Of a DNA stretch of 64,000 nt, positions 40,391-49,002 are shown piece by piece; positions within the stretch are counted from its first letter, which is position 1, and each line of letters opens with the position of its first letter. The DNA lies in contig CAWBRV010000008.1 of the NCBI GenBank assembly GCA_963791225.1, positions 434,001 to 498,000 of the forward strand, written 5' to 3'. The translations under genes were made by a program, and so were the position numbers. The notes beneath the pieces were generated by a model. It saw only the letters and a program-made list of their open reading frames with translations, searched no databases and was not told the DNA's origin. Origin of the DNA: PALSA-612 sp963791225 (lineage in GTDB: Bacteria; Actinomycetota; Thermoleophilia; Gaiellales; Gaiellaceae).

Positions 40391-41353
40391 GTGAGCACGT
40401 TCCCCGCGACCCGCCTCAGGCGCCTGCGCCGCACGGGCGCGCTGCGCGAGCTCGTCGGCGAGACGCGCCTCGACGTCGCCGACACCGTCATGCCGCTCTT
40501 CGTCGGGACGGAGGCGCTCGCAAACGACGCGCTCCCCGCGATGAGCCGGCACACGGTCGACGGCCTCGTGCGCGAGGTCGACGGCCTGGTGGGCGCCGGC
40601 GTGCCGGCGGTGCTGCTGTTCGGGATCCCGGACGCGAAGGACGACGAAGGCTCGGGCGCCTGGGTCGAGGATGGGATCGTCCAGCAGGCGCTGCGGGCGC
40701 TGCGCGGGCGATTCCCCGAACTCCTGCTCCTCACTGACGTCTGTCTCTGCGAGTACACCGCCCACGGCCACTGCGGCGTCCTCGCCGGCGGCGAGGTCGA
40801 CAACGACGCGACGCTCGACCTGCTTGCGCGCACGTCGATCAGCCACGTCGAGGCGGGGGCCGACGCCGTCTGCCCGAGCGACATGATGGACGGCCGGGTC
40901 GGCGCGATCCGGCACGCGCTCGACGACGCCGGGCTCGAGCAGACGCCGATCGTCGCCTACTCGGCCAAGTACGCGTCCGCGTTCTACGGGCCCTTCCGGG
41001 ACGCGGCCGACTCCGCGCCTGCGTTCGGCGACCGGCGCGGCTACCAGATGGATCCGGCGAACGTCCGGGAGGCGCTGCGCGAGTGCGAGCTCGACCTCGC
41101 CGAGGGGGCCGACGTGATCATGGTCAAGCCGGCGCTGCCCTACCTCGACGTGATCCGTGCCGTGCGCGAACGCGTCCCCGTGCCCGTCGCCGCCTACAAC
41201 GTCTCCGGCGAGTACGGGATGATCAAGGCCGCCGCCGCCCGCGGCTGGCTCGACGAGCGACAGGCTGCGCTCGAGTCGTTGACGGCGATCAAGCGCGCCG
41301 GTGCCGACATCGTCGTCACGTACTGGGCCAGAGACCTCGCCGCGTGGCTCTGA
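40391..41353 (+). CDS. hemB: Delta-aminolevulinic acid dehydratase (porphobilinogen synthase)
   Basis: A 320-residue HemB joining two 5-aminolevulinates into porphobilinogen. RLRRLRRTGALRELVGETRL is the N-terminal arm, DVCLCEYTAHGHCG the zinc-binding Cys triad, YSAKYASAFYGPFRDA the first Schiff-base Lys and IMVKPALPYLD the second. Complete. It overlaps hemL by 10 bp, giving a tetrapyrrole pair. Confidence 0.96.
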   Translation: MSTFPATRLRRLRRTGALRELVGETRLDVADTVMPLFVGTEALANDALPAMSRHTVDGLVREVDGLVGAGVPAVLLFGIPDAKDDEGSGAWVEDGIVQQALRALRGRFPELLLLTDVCLCEYTAHGHCGVLAGGEVDNDATLDLLARTSISHVEAGADAVCPSDMMDGRVGAIRHALDDAGLEQTPIVAYSAKYASAFYGPFRDAADSAPAFGDRRGYQMDPANVREALRECELDLAEGADVIMVKPALPYLDVIRAVRERVPVPVAAYNVSGEYGMIKAAAARGWLDERQAALESLTAIKRAGADIVVTYWARDLAAWL

Positions 41354-42600
41354 CGACGCGGTCAGAGCTCTGGCGGCGGGCGACCGCCCTGATCCCGGGC
41401 GGCGTCAACTCGCCCGTGCGCGCGATGCGGGCCGTCGGGCTCGACGAGCCGGTGTTCGCGCGCCGTGGCGAGGGCGCCTGGCTCGAGGACGTGAACGGGA
41501 ACCGCTACGTCGACTGGGTCATGTCCTGGGGGCCGCTGCTTTTCGGCCACGCCGATCCCGAGACGGTCGAGGCCGTCACACGCGCGGCCGCGGACGGGAC
41601 GTCGTTCGGCGCGCCGACGGAGGCCGAGGTCGAGCTGGCGGCCGAGATCGTCGCCGCCGTGCCGTCGGTGGAGATGGTGCGGCTCGTGTCCTCCGGTACC
41701 GAGGCGTCGATGTCGGCGATCCGCCTCGCGCGTGCCGCGACGCAGCGCGACCGGATCGTCAAGTTCGCGGGCTGCTACCACGGCCACGTCGACGCGCTGC
41801 TCGCGAGCGCCGGCTCCGGAGTCGCCACGCTCGGGATCCCGTCGACGCCGGGCGTCCCGCCGGCCGCCGCCGCCGACACGATCGTCTGCCCGTTCAACGA
41901 CGTCGACGGGGCTGCGGAAGCCGTGGCCCGCTACGGCGAGGGGCTCGCGTGCGTCCTGGTCGAGCCGATCGCCGGGAACATGGGCGTCGTCCCGCCGCAG
42001 GACGGCTTCCTCGAGGCGTTACGCGCGCTCTGTGACGCGTCCGGCGCCCTGCTCGTTTTCGACGAGGTGATCACCGGCTTCCGGGTCGCGCGGGGCGGTG
42101 CGCAGGAGTTGTACGGCGTGCTGCCCGACCTGACGATCCTCGGCAAGGTCGTCGGCGGCGGGCTTCCGCTCGCGGCGTTCGGCGGCCGCGCCGAGCTGAT
42201 GGAGCGACTCGCGCCCGTCGGCGACGTCTACCAGGCCGGCACGCTCTCCGGGAATCCGCTCGCGACAGCCGCCGGGCTCTCCGTCCTGCGCCGCCTGCGC
42301 GACCCGGCGGTGTACGAGGGCCTCGAGCAGCGCGGCGCCCGGCTGGAGGCGGGCCTGGCGTCCTTCGGGCACGTCCAGCGCGTCGGCGCGATGCTGACGC
42401 TGTTCCAGTCCGGCGAGGCCGTCCGCGACTTCGACGGCGCGCAGCGCTGCGACACGGAGCGGTACGGTGCGCTCTTCCGGCACCTCCTCGCCCAGGGCGT
42501 CTACGTCGCCCCGTCGCAGTTCGAGGCGATGTTCGTCTCGCTCGCCCACGGCGACGAGGAGATCGACCGCACGGTCGCCGCGGTGGCCGACTTCACGTGA
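41344..42600 (+). CDS. hemL: Glutamate-1-semialdehyde 2,1-aminomutase
   Basis: A 418-residue class-III aminotransferase-fold enzyme making 5-aminolevulinate from glutamate semialdehyde. IPGGVNSPVRAMRAVG is the HemL signature near the N-terminus; VSSGTEASMSAIRLARA binds PLP phosphate; VFDEVITGFR supplies the Asp and LGKVVGGGLPLAAFGG the PLP Lys. Shows that this organism uses the C5 pathway. Overlaps hemB and the next gene. Confidence 0.96.
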   Translation: MALTTRSELWRRATALIPGGVNSPVRAMRAVGLDEPVFARRGEGAWLEDVNGNRYVDWVMSWGPLLFGHADPETVEAVTRAAADGTSFGAPTEAEVELAAEIVAAVPSVEMVRLVSSGTEASMSAIRLARAATQRDRIVKFAGCYHGHVDALLASAGSGVATLGIPSTPGVPPAAAADTIVCPFNDVDGAAEAVARYGEGLACVLVEPIAGNMGVVPPQDGFLEALRALCDASGALLVFDEVITGFRVARGGAQELYGVLPDLTILGKVVGGGLPLAAFGGRAELMERLAPVGDVYQAGTLSGNPLATAAGLSVLRRLRDPAVYEGLEQRGARLEAGLASFGHVQRVGAMLTLFQSGEAVRDFDGAQRCDTERYGALFRHLLAQGVYVAPSQFEAMFVSLAHGDEEIDRTVAAVADFT

Positions 42601-43121
42601 CGACGATCTGGGACACGATCGCCGAAGAGGCGTCGCTCGAGAGCCCGCTCTGGTCGCAGGCCCTGGTGCCGCCGGCCGAGCGCCCGCTCGAGCCGGTGTT
42701 CTCGCCGCTCGGCGAGGAGCGGTTCGCGCTCGGGCTGGAGACGATCTACGAGGGCTATCTCCTCCATTACGGGCGGCCGCGTCTGTTCTCGCCGAACGAC
42801 CACGACAACGCCCTGCTCCTCGGCGACTACCTCTACGCGCACGGGCTCGTCCGTATCGCGTCCTTCCACGAGGTGGGTGCCGTCTCCGACCTGGCCGAGC
42901 TGATCTCCCTCTGCGCCCAGGTGCGGGCCGGGCGGTTCGACGGCGACGGCGCCGCCTGGGCGGCGAGCGCGACGCTGCTCGGCCAGGGCCGGCTCGACGC
43001 GGCCCGCGACGCGCTCCGTCTCGGCGGCGACGCCGAGCCGCTGCTCTCGCTCGCGCGCGACGTCGCCGGTGGCGAGGCGGTCGATCGCGCGCTCGCGGCG
43101 CACCACCTGCGCGTCGGTTAA
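42597..43121 (+). CDS. Hypothetical protein, 174 aa
   Basis: Starts GTG in a GTGA overlap with hemL. All-helical appearance, soluble; LLLGDYLYAHGLVRIASFHE is reminiscent of helix motifs in isoprenyl-synthase-fold proteins, but no DDxxD motif is present, so no enzyme call is made. Translational coupling to hemL suggests a link to tetrapyrrole or respiratory metabolism. Confidence 0.7.
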   Translation: MTTIWDTIAEEASLESPLWSQALVPPAERPLEPVFSPLGEERFALGLETIYEGYLLHYGRPRLFSPNDHDNALLLGDYLYAHGLVRIASFHEVGAVSDLAELISLCAQVRAGRFDGDGAAWAASATLLGQGRLDAARDALRLGGDAEPLLSLARDVAGGEAVDRALAAHHLRVG

Positions 43122-43124
43122 AGT
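43119..43124 (+). promoter_or_regulatory. -10 hexamer TAAAGT, leaderless-type, for the 48-aa membrane protein
   Basis: TAAAGT ends 7 nt before the GTG at 43132; it spans the stop codon of the upstream gene. Confidence 0.5.
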
Positions 43125-43131
43125 CCCGCCC

Positions 43132-43278
43132 GTGATGGGCTCGTTCGCGCTCACGCTCGCCGACATCCAGACCGAGGGCCGCGACGTCGTCATCGGCATG
43201 CTGATCGTCGGCCTCGTCATCGTCGGCGTGATCGTGCTCGGCGAGCTCGCCGGCTGGATGGCTCACCGCCGCAAGTAG
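43132..43278 (+). CDS. Small single-pass membrane protein, 48 aa
   Basis: VMGSFALTLADIQTEGRDV then a 24-residue hydrophobic helix (VIGMLIVGLVIVGVIVLGEL) and a short basic end (WMAHRRK). The GTG at 43132 is favoured by the -10 hexamer; ATG 43135 is equally in frame. Codon use matches its neighbours. No family recognised. Confidence 0.55.
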   Translation: MMGSFALTLADIQTEGRDVVIGMLIVGLVIVGVIVLGELAGWMAHRRK

Positions 43279-43298
43279 TCGGGCGGCTCGCCTTCAGG

Positions 43299-44198
43299 TC
43301 AGATCCGGAACGTCTCCATGCGAGCTCGCGCGTCCTCGACCGCCCGCGCGAGCGCCGGTGAGACCGGGCCGGGCGAGTAGCCGAGCTCACGCGCGGCCTT
43401 CTCCCATGAGAAATACATCGGCACACGGGCGAGCGTCACCTCCTCGGCGTTCGCGACGCCTGCGCGCGCGAGCGCCTGTGCGGCCGCGTACGGGAGGCGG
43501 AGCCGCGGTCGCGGTCGGCCGGCGAGGTCGGCGATCGCGGCGAACAGGTCACGGAGCGTCAGGTCGACGCCGCCGAGGAGGTAGCGCTCGCCCGTCCGGC
43601 CGCGCTCGAGCGCGAGCAGGTGACCGCGCGCCACGTCGCGCACGTCGACGACGTTCACGCCCGAGTCGACGTAGCCGCGGTAACGGCCGGTCGCGACGCC
43701 CTCGATCATCCGCCCGGTGGGCGTCGGGAAGCGGTCGCCCTCGCCGACGGGCGTCGTCGGGTTGACGACGACGGCGTCGAGCCCGTCGCGCGCCGCGGCG
43801 AGCACGATCCGCTCGGCCTCGAGCTTCGTGCGCTTGTACGGCACGGTGAGCTCCCAGTCGGGCGGCTCGTCCTCCTCGGTCGCCGGCCGGCCGGGCACCG
43901 GCCCGCACGTCCCGCACGTCGAGGTGTGGACGAGCCGGCGCACGCCGAGCTCACGGCAGAGCTCGACGATGACGCGCGTGCCCTCGACGTTCACCCGCTC
44001 GTGCTCGGAGACCGGCGCGTCGTACGAGTACAGCGCCGCCAGGTGGAAAACCGCGTCGCAGCCCTCGATCGCGCCGCGCAGCCGCTCCCGGTCGAGGAGG
44101 TCGATCCACTCGTGGCCGACCTCGTGCCCGGCCTTGCGCAGCTCGCGCGCGACGTGCCCGCCGATGAACCCGCTCGCCCCGGTGACGTAGATCCGCAC
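43299..44198 (-). CDS. NAD-dependent sugar epimerase/dehydratase, HpnA-like
   Basis: A 299-residue extended SDR. RIYVTGASGFIGGHVARELR binds NAD; HTSTCGTCGP and PYKRTKLEAERIV give the catalytic Ser/Thr and YxxxK; VNPTTPVGEGDRFPTPTGRM and YVDSGVNVVDVRDVARGHLL resemble hopanoid-associated epimerase HpnA. Whether hopanoids are involved is inference. GTG 44198 gives the usual VRIYVTG start; ATG 44207 or 44210 are possible and would overlap the divergent gene. Confidence 0.82.
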   Translation of the reverse strand: MRIYVTGASGFIGGHVARELRKAGHEVGHEWIDLLDRERLRGAIEGCDAVFHLAALYSYDAPVSEHERVNVEGTRVIVELCRELGVRRLVHTSTCGTCGPVPGRPATEEDEPPDWELTVPYKRTKLEAERIVLAAARDGLDAVVVNPTTPVGEGDRFPTPTGRMIEGVATGRYRGYVDSGVNVVDVRDVARGHLLALERGRTGERYLLGGVDLTLRDLFAAIADLAGRPRPRLRLPYAAAQALARAGVANAEEVTLARVPMYFSWEKAARELGYSPGPVSPALARAVEDARARMETFRI

Positions 44199-44208
44199 CC
44201 GGTGCATC

Positions 44209-44730
44209 ATGTCCGACGTGAAGACGCTCTACCTCCTGCGGCACCTGAAATCGAGCTGGGACGAGCCCGGGCTGCCTGATCGCGAGCGTCCGCTCGCCCC
44301 GCGCGGGCGGCGCGCCGGCAAGAAGCTTGCCCGCCGCCTCCGCAAGGAACGCGCGACGCCCGACGTCGTCCTCTGCTCGCCGTCCGTGCGGACGCGCGAG
44401 ACGCTGGAGGCGATTCTTCCGGCGCTCGGCGATCCCGTGATCGAGTTCCGCGACGAGCTCTACGCCGCGTCGGGGGACGAGCTGTTCGAGGCCGTGCGGG
44501 GTGTCGCGCCTGACGTGAGCTCGGTCCTCGTGATCGCGCACAACCCGGGCATTCAAGTCCTCGCGATCGCGCTGGCCGGACGGGGCGACGAGGAGGCGCG
44601 GGAGCGGCTCGACGAGAAGTTCCCGACGGGCGCGCTCGCGACGCTCCAGTTCGACGTGCCGCGTTGGGCCGAGGTCGAGCCCGGCGCCGGCGAGCTCATC
44701 GGTTTCGTCGTGCCGCGCGAGCTCGGCTGA
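44209..44730 (+). CDS. SixA-like histidine phosphatase
   Basis: A 173-residue histidine-phosphatase-superfamily protein. KTLYLLRHLKSSWDEPGLPD holds the RH catalytic motif (His12, in RHLKSSW typical of SixA), PSVRTRETLEAIL the second Arg region, and VLVIAHNPGIQVLAIALAG the second His. Could dephosphorylate a histidine phosphotransfer protein or a small molecule. ATG 44209 or GTG 44218. Confidence 0.85.
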   Translation: MSDVKTLYLLRHLKSSWDEPGLPDRERPLAPRGRRAGKKLARRLRKERATPDVVLCSPSVRTRETLEAILPALGDPVIEFRDELYAASGDELFEAVRGVAPDVSSVLVIAHNPGIQVLAIALAGRGDEEARERLDEKFPTGALATLQFDVPRWAEVEPGAGELIGFVVPRELG

Positions 44731-44749
44731 CTGCCACGCGCTCGATTCA

Positions 44750-44755
44750 TAGACT
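44750..44755 (+). promoter_or_regulatory. -10 hexamer TAGACT, leaderless-type, for the UbiD-family gene
   Basis: TAGACT ends 7 nt before the ATG at 44763. Confidence 0.55.
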
Positions 44756-44762
44756 GCGCGAG

Positions 44763-46205
44763 ATGGCGCCCCCTGCCGACCTACGTGCCTGGATTGCGCT
44801 CCTCGAGCGGGAGGGCGAGCTCGTCCGCGTCGCCGCCGAGGTCGATCCCGACCTCGAGATCACGGAGATCGTCGACCGCACCGTCAAGGCGGGCGGGCCG
44901 GCGCTGCTCTTCGAGCACCCCAAAGGCTCAGAGCACCCGCTGCTGATCAACCAGTTCGGCGCCGAGCGGCGCATGTGCCTCGCCTTCGACGCGAAGACGC
45001 TCGACGAGGTCGCCGAGCGTCTCCAGGCCGTGATCGAGATGCAGCCTCCGCAGGGTCTCGTCGAGAAGGTGAAGGGGCTCGCGAAGCTGAAGTCGATCGC
45101 CGACTCGATGCCGAAGTCGGTGCGCAGCGGCCCGGCACAGGAGATCGTGCTCGAAGGCGACGACGTGAACCTCGACCTGCTGCCGATCCAGCGTTGCTGG
45201 CCGGGCGACCCGGCGCCGTTCATCACGCTGCCGGCGGTGATCACGAAGGACCCGCGCACCGGCTCGCGCAACGTCGGCATGTACCGGATGCAGAAGCGCG
45301 ACGCGCACTCGACGTTCATGCACTGGCAGGTGCACAAGGACGGGCGCATGGACTACCTGGCGGCGGACGGCCGGCTCGAGGTCGCGGTCGCGCTCGGCCT
45401 CGACCCGGTCACGGCGTACTCGGCGAGCGCGCCGCTCCCCAAGCACATCGACGAGCTCATGCTCGCGGGCTTCCTGCGCGGCGAGCCCGTCGAGCTCGTG
45501 GGGGCGAAGACAGTCGACCTCGAGGTGCCCGCGAACGCCGAGATCGTCCTCGAGGGCTACGTCGAGGCCGGCGACGAGGACATCGAGGGCCCGTTCGGCG
45601 ACCACACCGGCTACTACTCGCCCGCCGAGCCGTTCCCGGTCTTCCACCTGACGGCGATGACGATGCGGCGCGACGCGATCTACCCGTCGATCGTCGTCGG
45701 CAAGCCGCCGGCCGAGGACGCCTGGCTGGGCAAGGCGACCGAGCGGATCTTCCTGCCCGCGATCCGGATGAGCGTTCCGGAGATCGTGGACTACGACCTG
45801 CCGGTCGCGGGTGCGTTCCACGGCTGCGCCGTCGTCTCGATCCGCAAGGCCTTTCCCGGCCACGCGCAGAAGGTCATGCACGCGATCTGGGGGCTCGGCC
45901 TGCTCAGCCTGACGAAGTCGGTCGTCGTCGTCGACGAGCACGTGAACGTCCACGACTACGACGAGGTCTTCTTCCGCGTCTGCGCGAACGTCGACCCGAA
46001 GCGCGACGTGCTGCTCTCGGAGGGCCCGCTCGACCAGCTCGACCACGCGCCGACGATCCCGTGCTACGGCGGCAAGCTCGGGATCGACGCGACGCACAAG
46101 GGCCCGGCGGAGGGCGCTCGCGACTGGCCGGAGGAGATCTCGATGAGCGACGAGATCCGGACGAAGGTCGACGCGCGCTGGGGCGAGTACGGCATCCCGC
46201 TGTGA
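44763..46205 (+). CDS. UbiD-family decarboxylase
   Basis: A 480-residue prenylated-FMN-dependent decarboxylase. DLRAWIALLEREGELVRVAA at the N-terminus, ITKDPRTGSRNVGMYRMQ, VALGLDPVTAYSASAPLP, EGPFGDHTGYYSPAEPFPVF (with the conserved Glu) and GHAQKVMHAIWGLGLLSLTK are all typical. With ubiX at 49003 and mqnA/mqnC further on, the likely role is decarboxylation of a naphthoate intermediate in futalosine-route menaquinone synthesis. The substrate assignment is context-based inference. Confidence 0.9.
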   Translation: MAPPADLRAWIALLEREGELVRVAAEVDPDLEITEIVDRTVKAGGPALLFEHPKGSEHPLLINQFGAERRMCLAFDAKTLDEVAERLQAVIEMQPPQGLVEKVKGLAKLKSIADSMPKSVRSGPAQEIVLEGDDVNLDLLPIQRCWPGDPAPFITLPAVITKDPRTGSRNVGMYRMQKRDAHSTFMHWQVHKDGRMDYLAADGRLEVAVALGLDPVTAYSASAPLPKHIDELMLAGFLRGEPVELVGAKTVDLEVPANAEIVLEGYVEAGDEDIEGPFGDHTGYYSPAEPFPVFHLTAMTMRRDAIYPSIVVGKPPAEDAWLGKATERIFLPAIRMSVPEIVDYDLPVAGAFHGCAVVSIRKAFPGHAQKVMHAIWGLGLLSLTKSVVVVDEHVNVHDYDEVFFRVCANVDPKRDVLLSEGPLDQLDHAPTIPCYGGKLGIDATHKGPAEGARDWPEEISMSDEIRTKVDARWGEYGIPL

Positions 46206-46253
46206 CCGCCGTACCGCCCGTCTATAGTCCCCGTCGCGTCAAGTGTTACGTCG

Positions 46254-46282
46254 TTGACAGTGCGGGGTAGCGACGGTTGAAT
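46254..46282 (+). promoter_or_regulatory. Sigma-70-type promoter for qcrABC
   Basis: Perfect TTGACA (46254-46259), 17-bp spacer, then TTGAAT (46277-46282). It lies in the 111-bp gap before the GTG at 46317, which is itself preceded by GAGAGAGGCGAG. Confidence 0.6.
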
Positions 46283-46316
46283 CGGCGCGGCAACGCGAGA
46301 GAGAGGCGAGTCGAGG

Positions 46317-47240
46317 GTGGATCCGGAGCAGGGCCAGCACAAGCCTGAAGTCCCGGGGCCGAGCGTGTGGCCGATCGGGGTCGCGGTCGGCATCGCGTGT
46401 GTCCTCGTCGGACTCGTGATCAGCTGGTGGATCGTCGCCATCGGCGGCGCGATCACGCTCGTCTTCGGCTTCCTGTGGATCCGCGGCCTCTCCAGTGACG
46501 GCGCCGACAAGGCGCCGCCTCCGGCGCCGCCCGCCGAGAAGGGCCCGCCCGCTGCCGCGCGCCGCACCGACGGTCCGCCGAAGTCGAGCCGGTCCGGCTT
46601 CCTCGGCGGCGTGACGCTCGGCCTCGGCGCGCTGATCGGCGTGTTCGTGACCGTCCCGCCGCTCTTCCTCGCGTTCGTCCCACCGTTCCTCAAGCAGTCC
46701 AAGAAGCCGGTCGACCTCGGGCCGCTCTCCCAGTTCCCGCTCAACCAGTGGAGGATCGTGTCGTTCAAGCTCGTCCCGAACGGACAGGCAGTCTGGAACC
46801 GGACGGCGTACATCCGCTACAACGGCCCGCTCAAGGGCGAGCCCAGCTACACGATCATCTCCAACCGCTGCGCGCACCTCGGCTGCCCGGTGCAGCCGCT
46901 CGGGCTCGTCCAGCAGCAGCTGGCCAAGACCGCGAATACCGTCGCGCACCAGGTCGTGACGACGACGCCCGTGCTCGCCGTCTCCGGCTTCAGCTGCCCG
47001 TGCCACGGCGGCGCCTACGACACCGAGGGAAACCGCACGGCCGGCCCGCCGGTGCGGGCGCTCGACCGTTACGAGTTCTCGATCGTCAAGGGCCGCCTCA
47101 TCCTCGGGCGGAACTACAGCGTCTCGAAGGTGGACGGCACGGGGGCGCAGGCGCAGATCCACACCTATGACCTGACCGGTCCCGGCCAGCACGTCGACGG
47201 CTGGGAGCAGATCTTCTACCCGATCCAGCCGCCGCACTGA
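46317..47240 (+). CDS. qcrA: Menaquinol-cytochrome c reductase Rieske subunit
   Basis: A 307-residue Rieske protein. Two N-terminal helices (~19-56) and a third (~98-120) anchor it; the soluble domain has NRCAHLGCPVQ (Cys185, His187) and SCPCHGGAYDTEG (Cys227, His230, with Cys190/Cys229 for the disulfide). It takes electrons from menaquinol in the bc complex. TGATG overlap with qcrB. Confidence 0.92.
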   Translation: MDPEQGQHKPEVPGPSVWPIGVAVGIACVLVGLVISWWIVAIGGAITLVFGFLWIRGLSSDGADKAPPPAPPAEKGPPAAARRTDGPPKSSRSGFLGGVTLGLGALIGVFVTVPPLFLAFVPPFLKQSKKPVDLGPLSQFPLNQWRIVSFKLVPNGQAVWNRTAYIRYNGPLKGEPSYTIISNRCAHLGCPVQPLGLVQQQLAKTANTVAHQVVTTTPVLAVSGFSCPCHGGAYDTEGNRTAGPPVRALDRYEFSIVKGRLILGRNYSVSKVDGTGAQAQIHTYDLTGPGQHVDGWEQIFYPIQPPH

Positions 47241-48037
47241 TGGCCGCCTCCACTCCGACCAAGGGCCAGCAGGCCAAGGCGATCGCCCTCTATCCGCTCG
47301 ACTGGCTCGAGGAGCGCTCCGGCCTCGTCGGCGCGACCAAGTACTTCCTGTTCCGGAAGGTCCCGGGAGACATCAACTGGTTCCAGACGCTCGGCTCGGC
47401 GACGCTGACCGCCTTCCTCGTCCAGGCGATGACCGGCGTGATCCTGGCGATGTACTACACGCCCGACCCGAACTCGGCCTACGAGTCGATCAAGCACATC
47501 ACGAACGACGTCACGCTCGGGTGGCTCGTCCGCGGCATGCACCGCTGGGGCGCGAGCCTCTTCATCATCCTGATGTTCTTCCACATGGCCCGCGTGTTCC
47601 TGTTCGGCGCCTACAAGTACCCGCGTGAGCTGAACTGGATCATCGGCGTGCTGCTGCTCGTGCTCGGGATGCTCGAGGGCTTCACGGGCTACCTGCTCCC
47701 CTGGGACCAGACCGCGTACTGGGCGACCGTCGTCGGCATCAACCTGAACGGCACCGGGCCGATCGTCGGGCCCTTCCTCTCGTCGATCTTACGAGGCGGC
47801 GCCGAGATCGGGCCGGACACGCTCGCGCGCTTCTACTCGATCCACATGCTGATCCTCCCGGGCGCGATCTTCGCGCTGATCGGGCTGCACCTCTACCTCG
47901 TGATCCGGCTCGGCGTCACGTCGCCGCCGTGGTCGAAGACGGCCGCAGGCGCACCGTGGCTCGAGGAGGAAGAGCCCGAGCAGGCCGCCCGCAAGGGTCT
48001 CGTCGATCCGTCACCGCGCGGAGGAGCGGCCAAGTGA
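47240..48037 (+). CDS. qcrB: Menaquinol-cytochrome c reductase cytochrome b subunit
   Basis: A 265-residue cytochrome b N-terminal unit with four helices (b6-type split). RGMHRWGASLFIILMFFHMA and FYSIHMLILPGAIFALIGLH provide the two pairs of heme-ligating histidines; FTGYLLPWDQTAYWA is the quinol-site region. C-terminal Glu-rich cytoplasmic tail. Overlaps qcrC by 4 bp. Confidence 0.93.
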   Translation: MAASTPTKGQQAKAIALYPLDWLEERSGLVGATKYFLFRKVPGDINWFQTLGSATLTAFLVQAMTGVILAMYYTPDPNSAYESIKHITNDVTLGWLVRGMHRWGASLFIILMFFHMARVFLFGAYKYPRELNWIIGVLLLVLGMLEGFTGYLLPWDQTAYWATVVGINLNGTGPIVGPFLSSILRGGAEIGPDTLARFYSIHMLILPGAIFALIGLHLYLVIRLGVTSPPWSKTAAGAPWLEEEEPEQAARKGLVDPSPRGGAAK

Positions 48038-48843
48038 GCAGCTCGCTCGACGAACGGCGCAGGCTCTTCGCGAAGTACAAGGAGGACGTCAAGACGCGCG
48101 GGAAGTCGTTCTTCCCGAACGCGATGTTCCACGACACGGTGATGAGCCTGGTCGTGATCGTGATCATCATCGTCCTCGCGATCGTCTGGCACGAGACGGC
48201 CGACGGCACCAAGGCCGGCCTGCTCGGCAAGGAGTACGACGAGAAGGCCGATCCGGGCACGTTCTCGTTCGTCCCTCGGCCCGACTGGTACTTCTACTTC
48301 CTCTTCTACCTGCTGCGGATCTTCAAGTGGCCCGACTCGGTCATCCTCGGCACGGTCGGCGTCCCGACGATCCTCCTCGTCCTGCTCCTCGCCGTGCCGT
48401 TCATCGACCGTCGGACGGAGCGTCGCCTCTCACGCCGCCCGGTGGCGGTCGTCGCGTCGATCCTGGTCGTGATCTCGATGGGCGTGCTGACGTGGAAGGG
48501 CGCAACCGCAACCGAGTCGCTCGCGAGCGAGAACATCAAGAAGGTCCCGAGCTGGATCAAGCAGAACAAGCTGCCGGCGAAGGCCGTCCCCGGAGCGATC
48601 CTGTTCGCCAAGATCGGCTGCCTCAACTGCCACAGCTACCTGGGCGTGGGCGGCGGCTACGCCGGCGCGCCCGACCTGTCGGCGGAGGGTCTGAAAGGCA
48701 AGGGCATCCAGTTTCAGATCGACCACCTGAAATGTCCGTCGTGCGTGAACCCCGGCTCGCCGATGCCTCCGTTCGCGACCCTCGGCCCCGCGCGGCTCCG
48801 CGCGCTCGCGATCTTCCTGGAGGCCTCAAAAGGCGGCAAGTAG
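48034..48843 (+). CDS. qcrC: Cytochrome b subunit IV-cytochrome c fusion
   Basis: A 269-residue fusion. Residues ~30-155 correspond to subunit IV / the cytochrome b C-terminal part with PRPDWYFYFLFYLLRIFKWP and three helices. Residues ~160-269 are a class-I cytochrome c with CLNCH (196-200) and a distal Met in GSPMPPF. An extra CPSC pair (HLKCPSC) stands between them. The fusion puts the electron acceptor on the complex itself, as in other Gram-positive bc complexes. Confidence 0.92.
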   Translation: MSSSLDERRRLFAKYKEDVKTRGKSFFPNAMFHDTVMSLVVIVIIIVLAIVWHETADGTKAGLLGKEYDEKADPGTFSFVPRPDWYFYFLFYLLRIFKWPDSVILGTVGVPTILLVLLLAVPFIDRRTERRLSRRPVAVVASILVVISMGVLTWKGATATESLASENIKKVPSWIKQNKLPAKAVPGAILFAKIGCLNCHSYLGVGGGYAGAPDLSAEGLKGKGIQFQIDHLKCPSCVNPGSPMPPFATLGPARLRALAIFLEASKGGK

Positions 48844-48947
48844 CACGGGGGAAACAGCCGGTTTCCCGCATGAGCCCCCTTCCCCTCGGGGTCGCGTCTC
48901 CCGCCGCCTGAGCTAAGCCCGGGCGAAGGCCCGGGCTTCGCGGCGGC
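48844..48947 (+). repeat. Intergenic hairpin repeat, copy 2
   Basis: Matches 34063-34165 almost base for base. Contains a gapped GGGGAAAC/GTTTCCC stem and a perfect AGCCCGGGC-GAAG-GCCCGGGCT hairpin. It directly follows the qcrC stop, so it may also end the qcr transcript. Confidence 0.75.
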
Positions 48948-48990
48948 TGAGCGCGCGTCGCCGCTGTGAACCAGCCTGATGCCTGGGCAG

Positions 48991-48996
48991 TAGGCT
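48991..48996 (+). promoter_or_regulatory. -10 hexamer TAGGCT, leaderless-type, for ubiX
   Basis: TAGGCT ends 6 nt before the GTG at 49003. Confidence 0.55.
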
Positions 48997-49002
48997 CCCT
49001 GT

